Assembly (NCBI GenBank): GCA_914767715.1
Contig: OU612073.1
Span: 21,762,001-21,826,000, forward strand
Length of the DNA: 64,000 bases
Origin: Membranipora membranacea
Taxonomy: Eukaryota; Bryozoa; Gymnolaemata; Cheilostomatida; Membraniporidae
Direction of reading: 5' to 3'
Below are positions 12,001 to 24,200 of this stretch, in pieces. Each line of letters begins with the position of its first letter. Position 1 is the stretch's first letter. Below the pieces are notes generated by a model, which did no database searches, was not told where the DNA came from, and was given only the letters and a program-made list of their open reading frames with translations. The position numbers were made by a program, and so were the translations under genes.

Positions 12001-15000
12001 AGACGATGTTATTTTCCGCGACACAAACTAAGAAAACAGAAGACTTAGCTCGTATTTCTCTGAAGAAGAGACCTGTATATATAGATGTGGAGGAGTTTGA
12101 GCAGCATTCTACTGTTAGTGGTCTACAACAGGTAAATATATTACAAACTCTGCACCAATGTAATATATAAATCAATCAGTTTTATTAGCCGATCAAGTCA
12201 CTTGGACCTAGCAAAACAATCAGTGAATAGTAAAACAATCAGTGAATTTGTTAAAAATATTATCATCAAGGAAGGCTCTTCTATTGAAAGTTTTGTCAGT
12301 ATTAAGGTAGTGCTGGCATGGATGATTGTCATCGCTAGAAACTTTATATTACCTTGTATCATAATATTGTATTGTATCATTGTATTGTAAAATATCGGTG
12401 ATGGCTTCTACAAAAATCCTTGATATCACACAAATCAGGACAATCCAAATGAAATGCAGATTATAGCATGTAGGTTTATTCATTACCATGTTCAGTGAGT
12501 TTGGAACAGCCGCCCAAACACATTTCCCAAACTCCCTGCCGTTTTCAACCCTAGAAGTTTAAATTTACAGTTTGGAGTTGTCTGATTTATATATATTTTG
12601 TCAAGAAGGAGGCAACTCCAACAAAATAAGATCATTTTTGTATGTTATCTTTGTTTTTTTCACAGGGTTATGTTGTGACCCCGTCAGAGAAGAGGTTTTT
12701 ACTGCTGTTCACATTTCTCAAGAAGAACAGAAATAAGAAAGTGATGGTTTTCTGCTCTAGCTGTATGGAAGTGAAGTTTTTACATGAGCTACTCAACTAT
12801 ATCGATATCCCTGTACAGTGTATTCATGTGAGTATAAAGATGAGACAGGGGATGGCTCTATGAGACAATTTACAATATTCTCATATAATGCTTGCAATGA
12901 TATGTTTGTCAATGGTCTGTTTTAGTTTGGGTATTTTGCTGTAATTCTGAGGATTAGTTTTCAGGCATTCCTGGAGCTCAGCATACGCAATGAATAATAA
13001 TAAGTCTTGTAACCAACAGTTGATGTGACATTTTAGATCGTTACCCTCATCCTTTGCATTATATCACATTATAATAACTGGTCAATTTTCTCACACAGGG
13101 AAAACAAAAGCAGGCCAAGAGAACACAGACATTTTATCAGTTTTGCTCAGCAAAGGACTCCATATTAATCTGTACAGATGTGGCAGCCAGAGGATTAGAT
13201 ATACCAGCAGTGGACTGGATCGTACAGTACGACCCTCCGGATGATCCAAAGGTCTGTATATCAGACCTTGTTGTCTTGTGTTCTGTTGATTATTCCTGGA
13301 CTGCTTACCAAGCCATATTAAAGTAGTACCATATGCCAATCTCCATCCATTATGAGTTGGTGATATTTTTGCTGCATACGGTAAGTTTGGTACAGATTTG
13401 TAAGTCTCTGACTAAATGATTATTTTTACTATATTGTGAGTGCATTGCTCAAATATGTTGCCAAATGGCTAAAAGATTTTCTGCTTTTTCTCTTGTAGGA
13501 ATACATCCATAGAGTAGGACGTACAGCTCGTGGGGAGGGTGGTATAGGTAACGCCCTACTTATCCTGCAGCCTGAGGAGTTAGGATTTATACGCTATCTC
13601 AAAGCAGCTAAAGTTCCTGTCAGTGAGTTTGAGTTCTCGTGGAGCAAAGTAGCCAACATTCAGAGTCAGGTGAGTTGATAGCAATAAATAAAATTACTTT
13701 TAGACTTGTCAGGTCAAAATCAACATACCCGCTATGGCTTCTAGGAGTTCAATGCCAGAGATTAATGAATAATCAAAAAACGTCTGTCCTCGGTTAATGT
13801 GAAGCTTTTGGATACCTTTATGCATACTGGCTGTCGTTAATCTCCGGCCTGTCAACTTGCCAAAATAACGTATGTGATTGTGTGCCCATAAAAAAATTGT
13901 CATCGATGGTTGGTTAGTTGATTTTCTAAGGAAGAATGGTAGAGTTTGTGACACTGGTTGTCATTTGACACTAAAAGAGTGAAGTATCCGCTCGAGGAAA
14001 AGTTTGCCATTCTCACAGGCTTGAAAAAGCTGAATGCGAAGCTGGCTAACATTTACCCACCCTCTTTACTTTATATAGTCTCCACACCATCTAGCCATTT
14101 GCATATTAGGTCACCCCTAGCTTGCTTACGCTCTAGCTAAGATTTACTCCTCTAGGCTATTTATTGGTAGTCAGAAAATGGTGAAAAAATGGGTATTTTT
14201 TTATATTTGTTGTAAAAGTCAGACCTTTGAACGATTCATGTCGTTTGCTCAAGTGTAGAATAATTTCTATGAGTATTTCTATGAGTATTTTTGAGCTTTT
14301 GATATGTGTAGAGTTTGTGTGTTTTCCCTAAGAAAAAACTAGTTATGAACAGAGCGATTTATAAGAGGAGGTGAAGAATTCATGCATGCATCCTGAAATA
14401 GATCCGGCGTTATGCCACTGTGGCCTTGCCTGTTGCTGCAGAGCTTGTTTATAATTGTCATTACTTCTCTTGTTTCTGACAGCTGGAAAAGTTAATAGAG
14501 AAGAACTACTTCCTACACAAATCTGCAGTAGACGGATATAAGAGCTTTGTCAGAGCCTACTCATCTCATGGTCTCAAAAATATATTCAATGTGCATCAGC
14601 TGGATCTCAAAGCAGTGGCTCGATCGTTCGGCTTCCAGAACCCTCCATATGTTGACCTCGGTATCCTTTTACTACACTTTGTCAAATCTTATATTATGTG
14701 TTGATGGCCAAAGCGGGTAAGGATTTCCCGGTGTCAACTTAATATAATGAAGTTGGTGACATTCTTGATACTAGGAATTTGTCTGTTTTCGGTCTCTGAT
14801 TTCTGCTAAGAAAATTTGCATAAAATCCTTAGCTGAGTCCGACTATCAAAAGCCCAGCAGAGATTTATCTCATTGAGTGACCTGATATTCTGTACAAACC
14901 TCCTAGTGACTCTTAGTTGCCATGGTAACTCGACAATCTATCTGGTTGTACGAGTAATAGTCTTACTCAGATTCTTTCTTTATTTTATATATAACTTATT

Positions 15001-16498
15001 ATTTGTTGGGGTTGGCAGTGAGTGACAGTAATTTGATGGATTGCCATGGAAATTTGACACAATAACTGCATCAGATGGCAACTTTATTGCCATAAATTAG
15101 GACTATTTGAAGTGAGAGATTTGTGTGTGGTGAATACACAAATAGTATCAAAGGTAAAAGAAACATGCCATTAAATGGGGCTAAAAAGAGGCAAGGCAAG
15201 GCTAGACCGTATATGCAGTAACTTGTACTGGCAGGGGTCATGGCGTGACAGTGGAGTCCAATATGGGCTAGATGTTGTTCATCATGATTAGTGCTGACTG
15301 GTCAGCGAAAGTACTGATTGATCAGATTATCTCCTGAATATGATATTAGCTCATCTGTAACAAAATCTAAAACTATGTCATATGATTCATTGCACTGAGT
15401 TTTAGTTTGACAACAGCGAGGCTATGCTTTAATCGCAAAGGAAAGAATGTGAAATTCAATCAGCGGAAAATTCCTCATTCTCTCTATTCAAAACTCCTAA
15501 CAACTTGATACAACTTCTGTTTACAAGGCCAGCGTGAATGTCTGTTGACAGAGCTGTATTTTGTATGCGTGATAGACATATTATAGTACAGACAGTTGAA
15601 TGCCAACATGTCTTCACCTGTGGCCACCATATGCCTGAAAATTTGAGTTTTGTTGCTCAGTTTGCTCAACTAATTGATATTCTGCAGGAAATTGTATATT
15701 AAATTCTTGTTGATGGATTACCCAAGCTTGATGATAAAAATAGGCAGAGATTGGGTGAATTTTGCATTTATTTGCCTGGTAATACCACAATTTTCTAGGA
15801 TTTTGACTGGCAATCATGTCTATATACGGGAAGTATAAGATTGGAAAGTTTTCATTAGGATTATTCATGTTAAATGAAGTACTAACGTAATAAATGTTGG
15901 ACAAAATCTACAAGCATTTTAATTTCGTACATTCTAATACGAATGCAGTTATTTTCTATGGCAACCTCGTGAGGTAACCTACCGGAGCACATGTCCTTAC
16001 CGAGGGGACAGATAAACAGTTGCTAAGTCAACTTCCTGTCCAACTGTCCTGATAATGTCGAGTGGTTCCCATTCTGGTTATCTACTGTTACCATTGACAA
16101 CTAGAACTGAATAAGTGGTAATGAAGAGCAATAATAACTGATATATTGGGAGGATGTCGACATGATTCAAATTATTATCATTAGGCCAACTAATTTTCCT
16201 TCCCCTGATGCCAGCGTTGGTGCCAACTGAGCCAGCATAGTACAGTCACCAAATGCTCGGATTGTTTTACCGATTCAAAAACCAATTTCATTTGCCAAAC
16301 AAATTATATGTATGATGAATATGTATCGTGTTTTTTTTGGTTAAGCCAATACTGTTCTGTCAAGATTATTCACACCTTAACCCAGAATTATCAGCTATTC
16401 AAGGGAAGAAAACTTACGGTAGACGAGATTACGGTGCTGGATACAAAGGAGGGAAGAAGCAGCAGTTCAAGTCAAAAATATACAAGAAAGTAACATAA
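6071..16498 (+). CDS. DDX18: ATP-dependent DEAD-box RNA helicase DDX18 (yeast Has1 type)
   Basis: Seventeen exons join in frame to 719 codons plus TAA: 6071-6092, 6149-6256, 7533-7580, 7886-8070, 8419-8539, 9122-9187, 9542-9679, 10189-10341, 10582-10686, 10857-11005, 11439-11604, 11992-12131, 12666-12827, 13099-13251, 13499-13669, 14483-14660 and 16404-16498. Residues 1-229 are a Lys-rich then Asp/Glu-rich tail. The helicase core follows with the Q motif, AAKTGSGKT (about 287-295), PTRELS, TPGRLL, DEAD (398-401), SAT (429-431), ARGLD (about 551-555) and HRVGRTARG (576-584). The C-terminal half has the DDX18/Has1 signature [17 protein letters not shown] and a basic Gly-rich tail. The enzyme acts in the nucleolus in pre-rRNA processing and release of snoRNAs from pre-ribosomes. 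Human DDX18 is about 670 aa; the extra length here lies in the N-terminal tail. The exon 6 donor (GTCTGT) is weak. Confidence 0.95.
6257..7532 (+). other. DDX18 intron 2, no gene seen
   Basis: This 1.3-kb intron lies between DDX18 exons 2 and 3. It begins with an AT dinucleotide-rich patch (about 6280-6310). Open frames such as 7226-7447 show no family resemblance or splice support. Confidence 0.6.
9355..9476. repeat. Minisatellite, six 20-21 bp units
   Basis: Six near-identical units with the core ATATCTATAGACATATAG, of alternating 20 and 21 bp length, lie in the DDX18 intron just before exon 7. Each unit is internally palindromic (ATATCTAT and ATAGATAT). The units differ only by one inserted A. 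Confidence 0.9.
9800..10012 (+). mobile_element. tRNA-derived SINE remnant in DDX18 intron 7
   Basis: The 5' part resembles a tRNA gene. An A-box-like TGGCGCAATGG lies at about 9810-9820 and a B-box-like GTTCGACACC near 9855-9864. CCGTG at the start pairs with CACGG near 9873-9878 like an acceptor stem. A tRNA-unrelated body follows and ends near 10012. It is more GC-rich than the surrounding intron. A functional tRNA is unlikely because the anticodon arm does not fold well. No second full copy was seen in the window. Confidence 0.65.
11131..11286. mobile_element. MITE-like inverted repeat in DDX18 intron 10
   Basis: Arms at about 11144-11188 and 11227-11271 are near-perfect reverse complements over about 45 bp, with few mismatches. 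Both contain the shared block TTTTCACTCAAAGTT. Pairing extends outward through ATTAACAA (11131-11138) and TTGTTAAT (11279-11286). The loop is a short T-rich stretch and no coding capacity is present. This fits a foldback non-autonomous DNA transposon. Confidence 0.75.
14661..16403 (+). other. DDX18 last intron, no gene seen
   Basis: This 1.7-kb intron separates the penultimate exon (ending PPYVDL) from the short basic last exon. I saw no exon, RNA gene or clear repeat. The open frames at 15484-15904 have no recognisable protein features. Confidence 0.55.
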
Positions 16499-18268
16499 CA
16501 CCAGCTAATCTGTCTGCTTCATGGAGTGTCTGTATCTGCTCTAACTCAGTTGATACGGTGTACTCTTCTAAGAAAGTGGTCCTATGAATGTCCAGCTATG
16601 TGCAAAACGTGGTAGCCGTGTTTTGAACATGAGATAAAATGGCTTATCTTAATGACTGGAGCGATGGAAAAAAAATTTAGAGGTGCTCTGAGTACCACAG
16701 ATTTTGTTTATACTTTGGTCATTTACATTTTTAGAGAAATGTATGTTTAAATTAAAACTATTTTATTCTACTGTAAAGATTGATACTGTATTGCAAAAAA
16801 AAAAAGAGATTGATAAACCAACTGTATTTTCCAACATTTAGTACTAGTTCAGAATCCTTGAAAAATGTGCAGTGTATTAAAAACAAATAATTGATCATAG
16901 TATTCTACTTTATTCAAACAATGTCCATTTTGCACACAACAGTCCAAGTTTGGCATTAACTAAATATTCATGGTGAAATCATCCAAAGGTATCACTCACT
17001 ATTACATGGTTGGAATTGAAGAACTCGCAATTTATCAAATCTAAGGTAATCAATTGTGTGCAAACAAAATTCAAACCACTACCCATGCAGTCTTCCTTTG
17101 CTAATTAGTGCTGATGAGGAAATTTAGATTACACGATACTTCCTCTGCTTTCCGGAAGCTGGTAAGTGATGAGGATTCCTCACTGTTCAATTTACATTGT
17201 TCTTCTACAATGCTGCACACAATATCCCCATCATTCATTATACTATAAAAAATATACTAGTATAATTATTTATGTGATGTTGGCCATGCAGCACAGCAAT
17301 AAACATAAAAACATTCTATACCATGCAGCGCAGTCAACCCTGCTGGTCACATCGACATGGCTGCTGCTGGAGACAAAGAAAATAGTGGGATTTCCACTGC
17401 ACTGGGTACTATGTTCTGTGTTCCATCAAAGTCAAAATTTTCAGGAAGCAATGTTATAAAATTCCAAAAGGCCACTAATCTTTACGAATTTTTGTAACAT
17501 TTATACTATTTTAAATAGACAGGTTACATCCAATAAGTTTGATATATATATATATTCAAACTTCTTGAACATTTATTATTTTAGCTTCTGATGCTGACTG
17601 GAATCGGCAGAATTATTGATGGCTCAATCAGCATCAGCTCTTTTATCCAGCTGTCCATGACTCCATATGGTGCAAATGATCCACATGATACAATACTAAT
17701 TCATAATTTAACTGCTGTCTGAGCTGAAAAAATTAACCACACTGACAGCAACGAACTCATTGCTGACATAGATCATGTTCCAAAATTCAATTCTTTGCCC
17801 AAGATGTTCGACAAAAACAATCACGGAATAAGTGAATAACAAGTTTACTAGAAACGATGTGAAGCACAGGTAGAAGCTTGGGTCCCGTAGTGAACTAGAA
17901 GTAAAAACATCTTACTAGCTGCAATGAAGTGAGAGGGGGTTCCATGCCAGCAGCAGAGAAAACTCTGTTGCTAGGATTTGGAATTGTGTCATCTATGATA
18001 GGAATCCCCTGAAAAAGACACCTGTTGATTGTTTACTGATCGGGCATGTCTTTGTTATGATTTTGTAAGGCTGGCCAATCAGCACTCTCAATTTCAACAA
18101 TATCCTTCGTTCTGCTCATGCGCAACATTTGCACGTGCTAATTAGAGCAGAGTGAAAACACAAGGCTGAGGCGAAAGTTGGTTAGTTTGAGTGTCAGTCT
18201 TCATGTTGCAGGTTCACCGTTTTAATAAAGCTATTTCACTAACAATCTGCTCACAATAACTACTAACC
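16499..18268. other. Intergenic region: DDX18 3' end and QKI upstream region
   Basis: No credible coding exon was found; the frame at 17166-17459 is unsupported. A short AT-rich palindrome (AAGTTTGA at 17535-17542 with TCAAACTT at 17556-17563) is present. The last part should contain the QKI promoter and 5' UTR. Confidence 0.5.
18238..18267 (+). promoter_or_regulatory. Two ACTAAC motifs in the QKI 5' leader
   Basis: ACTAAC occurs at 18238-18243 and at 18262-18267, with TAAC between them; the second copy abuts the start codon. ACUAAY with a nearby UAAY half-site is the known recognition element of QKI/GLD-1 STAR proteins. Self-binding of the mRNA leader is therefore plausible. It is inferred, not shown. 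Confidence 0.45.
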
Positions 18269-21200
18269 ATGGGCACTGAAAGCAATGACGAGAAATCTGG
18301 GGCTGAGTATCTTGCCCAACTACTAAAAGACAAGAAACAGATCCAAGCCTTCCCAAATGTCTTCATACACTTAGAAAGAATATTAGATGATGGTAAGATT
18401 ATATTTTGATTTCCCAGGCATGATCTGTTATGAGCCTCTCAGAACCTGTTTTTATTATCGTATTACTACCGAGTCACACCTTACCCTACCTGTGTGTATT
18501 CATCGAACTTCTCATTGCTTTGTTGTGCATACTCTGCTGAGCTAAGTAGCAATTTCACCACACAGGCTAACAGCAACACATCAACAATGCAGAGAGAGAC
18601 TAGCTAGTAGATTAGATAGACAATTATTTTCATTTATTCCTCATCATGTATCACTTCACTTCAATACTTCTGCTACAATGGTTACTTGTCATGTAGTTGG
18701 TAGTTCCATAGTAACTCTCACTCTTCGCTGCGGAGTCTTGTGTGTATTGAGAAATATTTTTGCTAAGGTCTTTCAAAGGTTAGCGTTATTGATATTTTGT
18801 TTTGGTCCAGTATGCTACACCAGATAGATAGATCTGAGTCATACCTGACAAGTCTCCCTTTTTGGTAGGGAGCCTCCCAGTTTTTAGGGGTATTTCCCAC
18901 CTCCTCCCTATCTCCCTTTTTCCTCCCTTTTTTCAGCTTCCTTCACCCACAAGACTTTTTAAGCTTCTTGTTGCAAGAAAAACTATGTTTTCCTACCCCG
19001 ACAGTACATATACCTAGATATAATTGCCTATTAACATACCATCTTTCCTCGTTCCGATAAAGTGCAACAATATAATTTGTAAAATGAGGTAAAATTATGC
19101 ATTTCATAATATGAACGCTCTAGTTTTGGCTTAAAACAAATGACAACACGGCCAAATTACACCTTCACTGCGGGACGCGCAGAGTGGTACTCCGGGTCGG
19201 GAGTTCGTCCGCGGAGACCTCCTGATTTCTTGGTCTACCAACTTGTCATGTATGATCTGAGTTGAAGAGGACTTTCTCGGAATGTTTGATGTGACCCCGA
19301 TTATCGTATTTTAATTAGCACTCCGCAGCCTGTTTGTTTCCTTATCATCTTTCATTCTGACAACTTGCTATCACAATCTTGATTTACTCCAATAATCCAA
19401 ATATTATACCCTATACGCTTTGGACTCTTGAGATTGGCAATGGGCAAGCGTTTGTGAGGTTATCCCTTTCTCATTCCGAGCCTCATAAAAAAAAACTTGT
19501 TGCCATACACACGTACTTATTTTGTAAGCTTGCTTCATTTACACTCGAGGCCTCATCATTTCAAGTCTGATACTTTCAGTTAAGGTCATTTTGGATTAAC
19601 AAGATATCCTGCTATCATTGTGTTTTTCTGAATCGGAGGCAAATCATGACGTTATCAGTTCAGTTAATGTTTACAATAATAAGTGGTGGAGTAACACTTT
19701 GGTATATAACAGGGGTGAATCAACTTTAGCTAAAGCTATGTGATTGCTCATAGTTTTATTGTCGTTGTGAAATTCTATAGCAGTTGACAGTGAGGCTTGC
19801 AGTTTTAAACCCTTTGTGTCAATCAGCAGTTGTAGAAAAAAACGTTGTTGGACATTGAGTGCATCAATACTTCACACTGATCATCTGAATGTAATACTAT
19901 TGTTGTTACATGTCATGACATTTTAGGTGGTGGTTCGTGACCATTGTCCACCTTCAATAAATCCCTGCCACTTAAACAGAGAGGTGAACAATCCTAAAAA
20001 ATTTGGTCTCAATTCAATCCTCTCAGTTGAAATACATTTTGCAACCCATTTGTATTTCCCACTTTCATCCATTGCTTTTATCGATATTTGGAATAAAAGG
20101 AAAAAGTTATGTAGATCTGTCAATACATGGTAGCAAAATTGCAGGTTTCTATGGACTATAAATTAAGAAGACTAAATTTATACATAGGCCTACATGTAAA
20201 TGTCCATTCACTTGTGGAATAGATTGTTGCATAATTGCGCTTTGGACAGCCTGAAGAATGTTGTTAGTTCAATCTATAATCCTCTTCTAATCCCCACTAG
20301 GAAGCCATAGTTCTATGGCAATGTTTTTGAATGCTCTTTTCATATGTCATGTATTGATGCTGCAAAGAAGCTAGAAAGAAGGCGCCGGTTTTCTGTAAGC
20401 CCTCTGCAAAGACTTCTCCAAGTGATGAAATATAATTGTTAATACAAGGCATTGTATGGTGCTATTTGATGTGGTTGAATTTATTTTTCTTTCCAAATCT
20501 GTTGCTACGGACAACGGTTTATGTGACATAAGAATGCAGAGTAGTTTTGGTACCTTGACAGTTAATTATTATTCTGTGCAAAGTAAGAGAGATGATTTAA
20601 ATTCCACATCTGGTGTTGTTGTGCGTGATTGATTGCCTAGCTGGGGAAACACTCTGACCTAGATACACCATGTTCAGGCCTCTCCTACGAGTCTCTATCA
20701 CAACCCTGTCTCTTTTCTTACTATTCGTATTAACATCTTCTGATCGACTGTCAGCTGCTGAATCTGTCAGTGTCGGCAGCGCTGACGCTTGATTTCAGAG
20801 TCTATAATTTACGTCATGTTACACAGACTTATTTATCCATGATATTAATTATACAATAAGAGTGTAAACATTATTAGAACCAAACTAGTATCATCTGCTT
20901 CAACTCACATAAATAAATGTTGAATACGGATCTAGTTTGCTCACTCGTGTGAGAGCCATACAAAGTGTTAAGCTTAGTGACTGAACAGATATCAGTTGAG
21001 ATTAAGAACCTTTTACTTTTATTTTGCAGAAATCAACAAAGTACGAGTTACCCTATTCAATCTAGAAAAGAAGCCACTAGCATTGCCAGATGAAGAAGGA
21101 CCCAAAATTACACTCACAGAAAAATTATTTGTTCCTGTCAAGGAGCACCCAGATGTAAGTCTACTGCTTGCGTTGTCTGATTCAGATTGCTCTGAGGATC

Positions 21201-24200
21201 TACATAGTCATATGACAGAGTGTGCTGTATACAAAAGAGAAAGTTGTGTTAGAAAGATTTTGCTAGTTGTAACAATCAACTCTCTCTCCTCCCCTCATTC
21301 GCTGTAACTTCTAAGATAAAGAAATTTCTGGTTTCTATAACTCTGTGGTGAGACTTAGCGTGACAGCATGCCAACCCAAGAAATCTGAGAATCCAAAACT
21401 TGATTCAATTACAGCCTTGGCATAAAGATCCATTCAAGCCTCACTGGTTTGAGTTTCCACAACCACAAAACCACACTCAAGCACAAGCTATTCATTCCAG
21501 CACTTGAGCAGACATCAAACTCTGAGGGCTGTACAAAAAGATTTATTGCTTCAGCTCAATGACATTATAATATTAGTCAAATGATCACTCATCCTAAAAG
21601 AATTGTTACTTGTGTTGGTAGAAGTTTACCATGCATGGATTATTTATAAATACTGTAAATGTACACTCTGCAATCTGCATGCATTTAATACAGAATTATG
21701 CAGTTCAATCTCCGGATTAACAAGGCCATCTGAAATTAGGCAAAACATTCTTGCATGAATGAATAAATACCAAATTTACATTGAGAAGATGATTGTACAC
21801 GGATCATCAATCTTAATGTATGTAGTTAGGTATCACACCAAGACTGTACTAGCAATGTCCTCACTCTTATTCTGCATACTTAGATCAGAAAGTATGATCA
21901 CAAATTCACTCAATTTACTTAATTGATTCATGTCTCCAATGCCAAACTTTGACAAATCGTAGCCCATAGCATACAGAAGCATCCTTTTCATATCATAAAC
22001 AAAATGTTTAACTTATGACCTCATCCTAAAGATGATATAGTAGAATATACAATGGGTCTGACGCCCAACATGACACGTTAAGTCCAGAACATGGCCAAAT
22101 AGCTGATATATTTCTCGCTGTCTGTGGTCGTAATGACATGAGTAGGAGGTGTTATATGGCTGACGTACCAGTGGCTCTAGCAGACCTGATATTAATTTAC
22201 TGGGCAGCGACTTATAACATTGTTCTACTAATTGAATTTTACTGCAAAAGTTTATTATGCACATCATAAAAAGGCAATACTGTCTGTTGGAAATATATAC
22301 AGCTCCTTTGCTGCTGTGTATTTTATCACACAATCTGTGCCTTGAGTGAGGATACTAATGTAAACTCCCGCTGCCTAACTGTTGTACTGCAATTATCATC
22401 ACCTTTGTTCTTCAATAACTCAATCTGCAGCAGCCGTAGCAGTAATATTTGGCCACAGAAAAACTAAGGTGTTTAGTCTAAGGGTATGCTGCATTGGCAA
22501 GATTTAGGTCCTACGCTGAATGGAGTTTGTGGGCTCATAATCCACTGTTTCTAACCGAATTGTTTCCAATTCATGTTCTTCAAAGAAAAGTCGAGTTTGT
22601 ATTTATAGCAAGCCAAGGGTTACCAAGACCTCAAGAGTATATAAATAAATATATATATACAGCTCCTTTGCTGCTGTGTATTTTATCACACAATCTGTGC
22701 CTTGAGTGAGGATACTAATGTAAACTCCCGCTGCCTAACTGTTGTACTGCAATTATCATCACCTTTGTTCTTCAATAACTCAATCTGCAGCAGCCGTAGC
22801 AGTAATATTTGGCCACAGAAAAACTAAGGTGTTTAGTCTAAGGGTATGCTGCATTGGCAAGATTTAGGTCCTACGCTGAATGGAGTTTGTGGGCTCATAA
22901 TCCACTGTTTCTAACCGAATTGTTTCCAATTCATGTTCTTCAAAGAAAAGTCGAGTTTGTATTTATAGCAAGCCAAGGGTTACCAAGACCTCAAGAGTAT
23001 ATAAATACTGAATCTCAAGAACAGGGCTTGCTCATAATAAAATTTCTAATATTGCTAGATGAAAACAATCCTCTAACATACATGAATGTTGTGAAGTAAA
23101 ATGTAAAGAAAACATGGTATTGTTGATGGAAGCCTTATCCAGTGAATGTGCTTAATCTGACCAGTTGAATGATTCTATTATAAGCTAAACAATGAAAACT
23201 CTACACCTAACTTTAAAATTCTACTATTCATTGCCAGCACCCTTTTCACTTGCTTACCTGCTCTAAGTATTCTGTAATTTTGCACTTGAAAAGGCCTGAC
23301 TAAACCCTCAATGTTAATTGGGAAATTCTAACCAGTGCAATACTTTACAAGAACACTCAAAGAAATGTGCCATAAAATCCAGCCAGGTCGACCAAAATGC
23401 CCCAGAATCGTTCACAACATTTCCAATCAATTTAAGTCACATTGTGAAGTCCTTTCATCGATAGTAAGGCGATCCAGGGCTCAGTCCAGAGATTTGACCC
23501 AAGAGGTACAATCTCCTCATGTTTGATTTAGATCCCTCTGACCCGCGGTCTGTCAGAAGGCCTACTATCAGATCTTAGTGGAATGTAAGCCCATCACTTG
23601 TGCCCCTAGGTGAGTGTGTGATTATTGTGTTGTTATGTTTTGTAGTTTAACTTTGTTGGAAGGATACTGGGACCAAGAGGTATCACAGCCAAACAGTTAG
23701 AAAGAGATACAGGCTGTAAAATCATGGTGAGAGGTAAAGGCTCTATGCGTGACAAAAAGAAGGTAGGCTTACACACTTCTGTACTCATCACTCCTCAAGC
23801 ATTCAATTTATTTCTTTTGAATTTATGATTGTATTATTAACTGGGATACATTGGTACATTGAGGGTCTACAGTTAAGTGACAGATTTTTGGGGGCTGGGC
23901 CGGTACGGCGGCATCTCTAATGACCCCATGTATTGATGTAAGTACACATGGTATTGTGTAGATTTGGTGCAGATTTTGGCATCAATGGGATGGAGACTGA
24001 CTGGGTTATATATTACTCAGTATGTAGTAAAGATGATTATCAGTTAATTAGGATGTGAAAGTCACCTTACAATTTCCCATCATTAGTCCTAGCTATGAAT
24101 GATAGCCAGCAGAGATTGTCATTGATAGCAGGCTGCTCTCCCATGTTGTAACAATGCAGCTAATTACTCATGGAGTGCAGCAGGGATTCCAGTCATCCGC

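Noticed and set aside
19170-19225. GC-rich patch suggestive of a tRNA gene
   Set aside because: GTTCGTCC resembles part of a B box, but there is no convincing A box, acceptor stem or cloverleaf.
22494-23099. Duplicated small open frames in QKI intron 2
   Set aside because: They are identical only because of the 360-bp tandem duplication. There is no splice support or recognisable protein feature.
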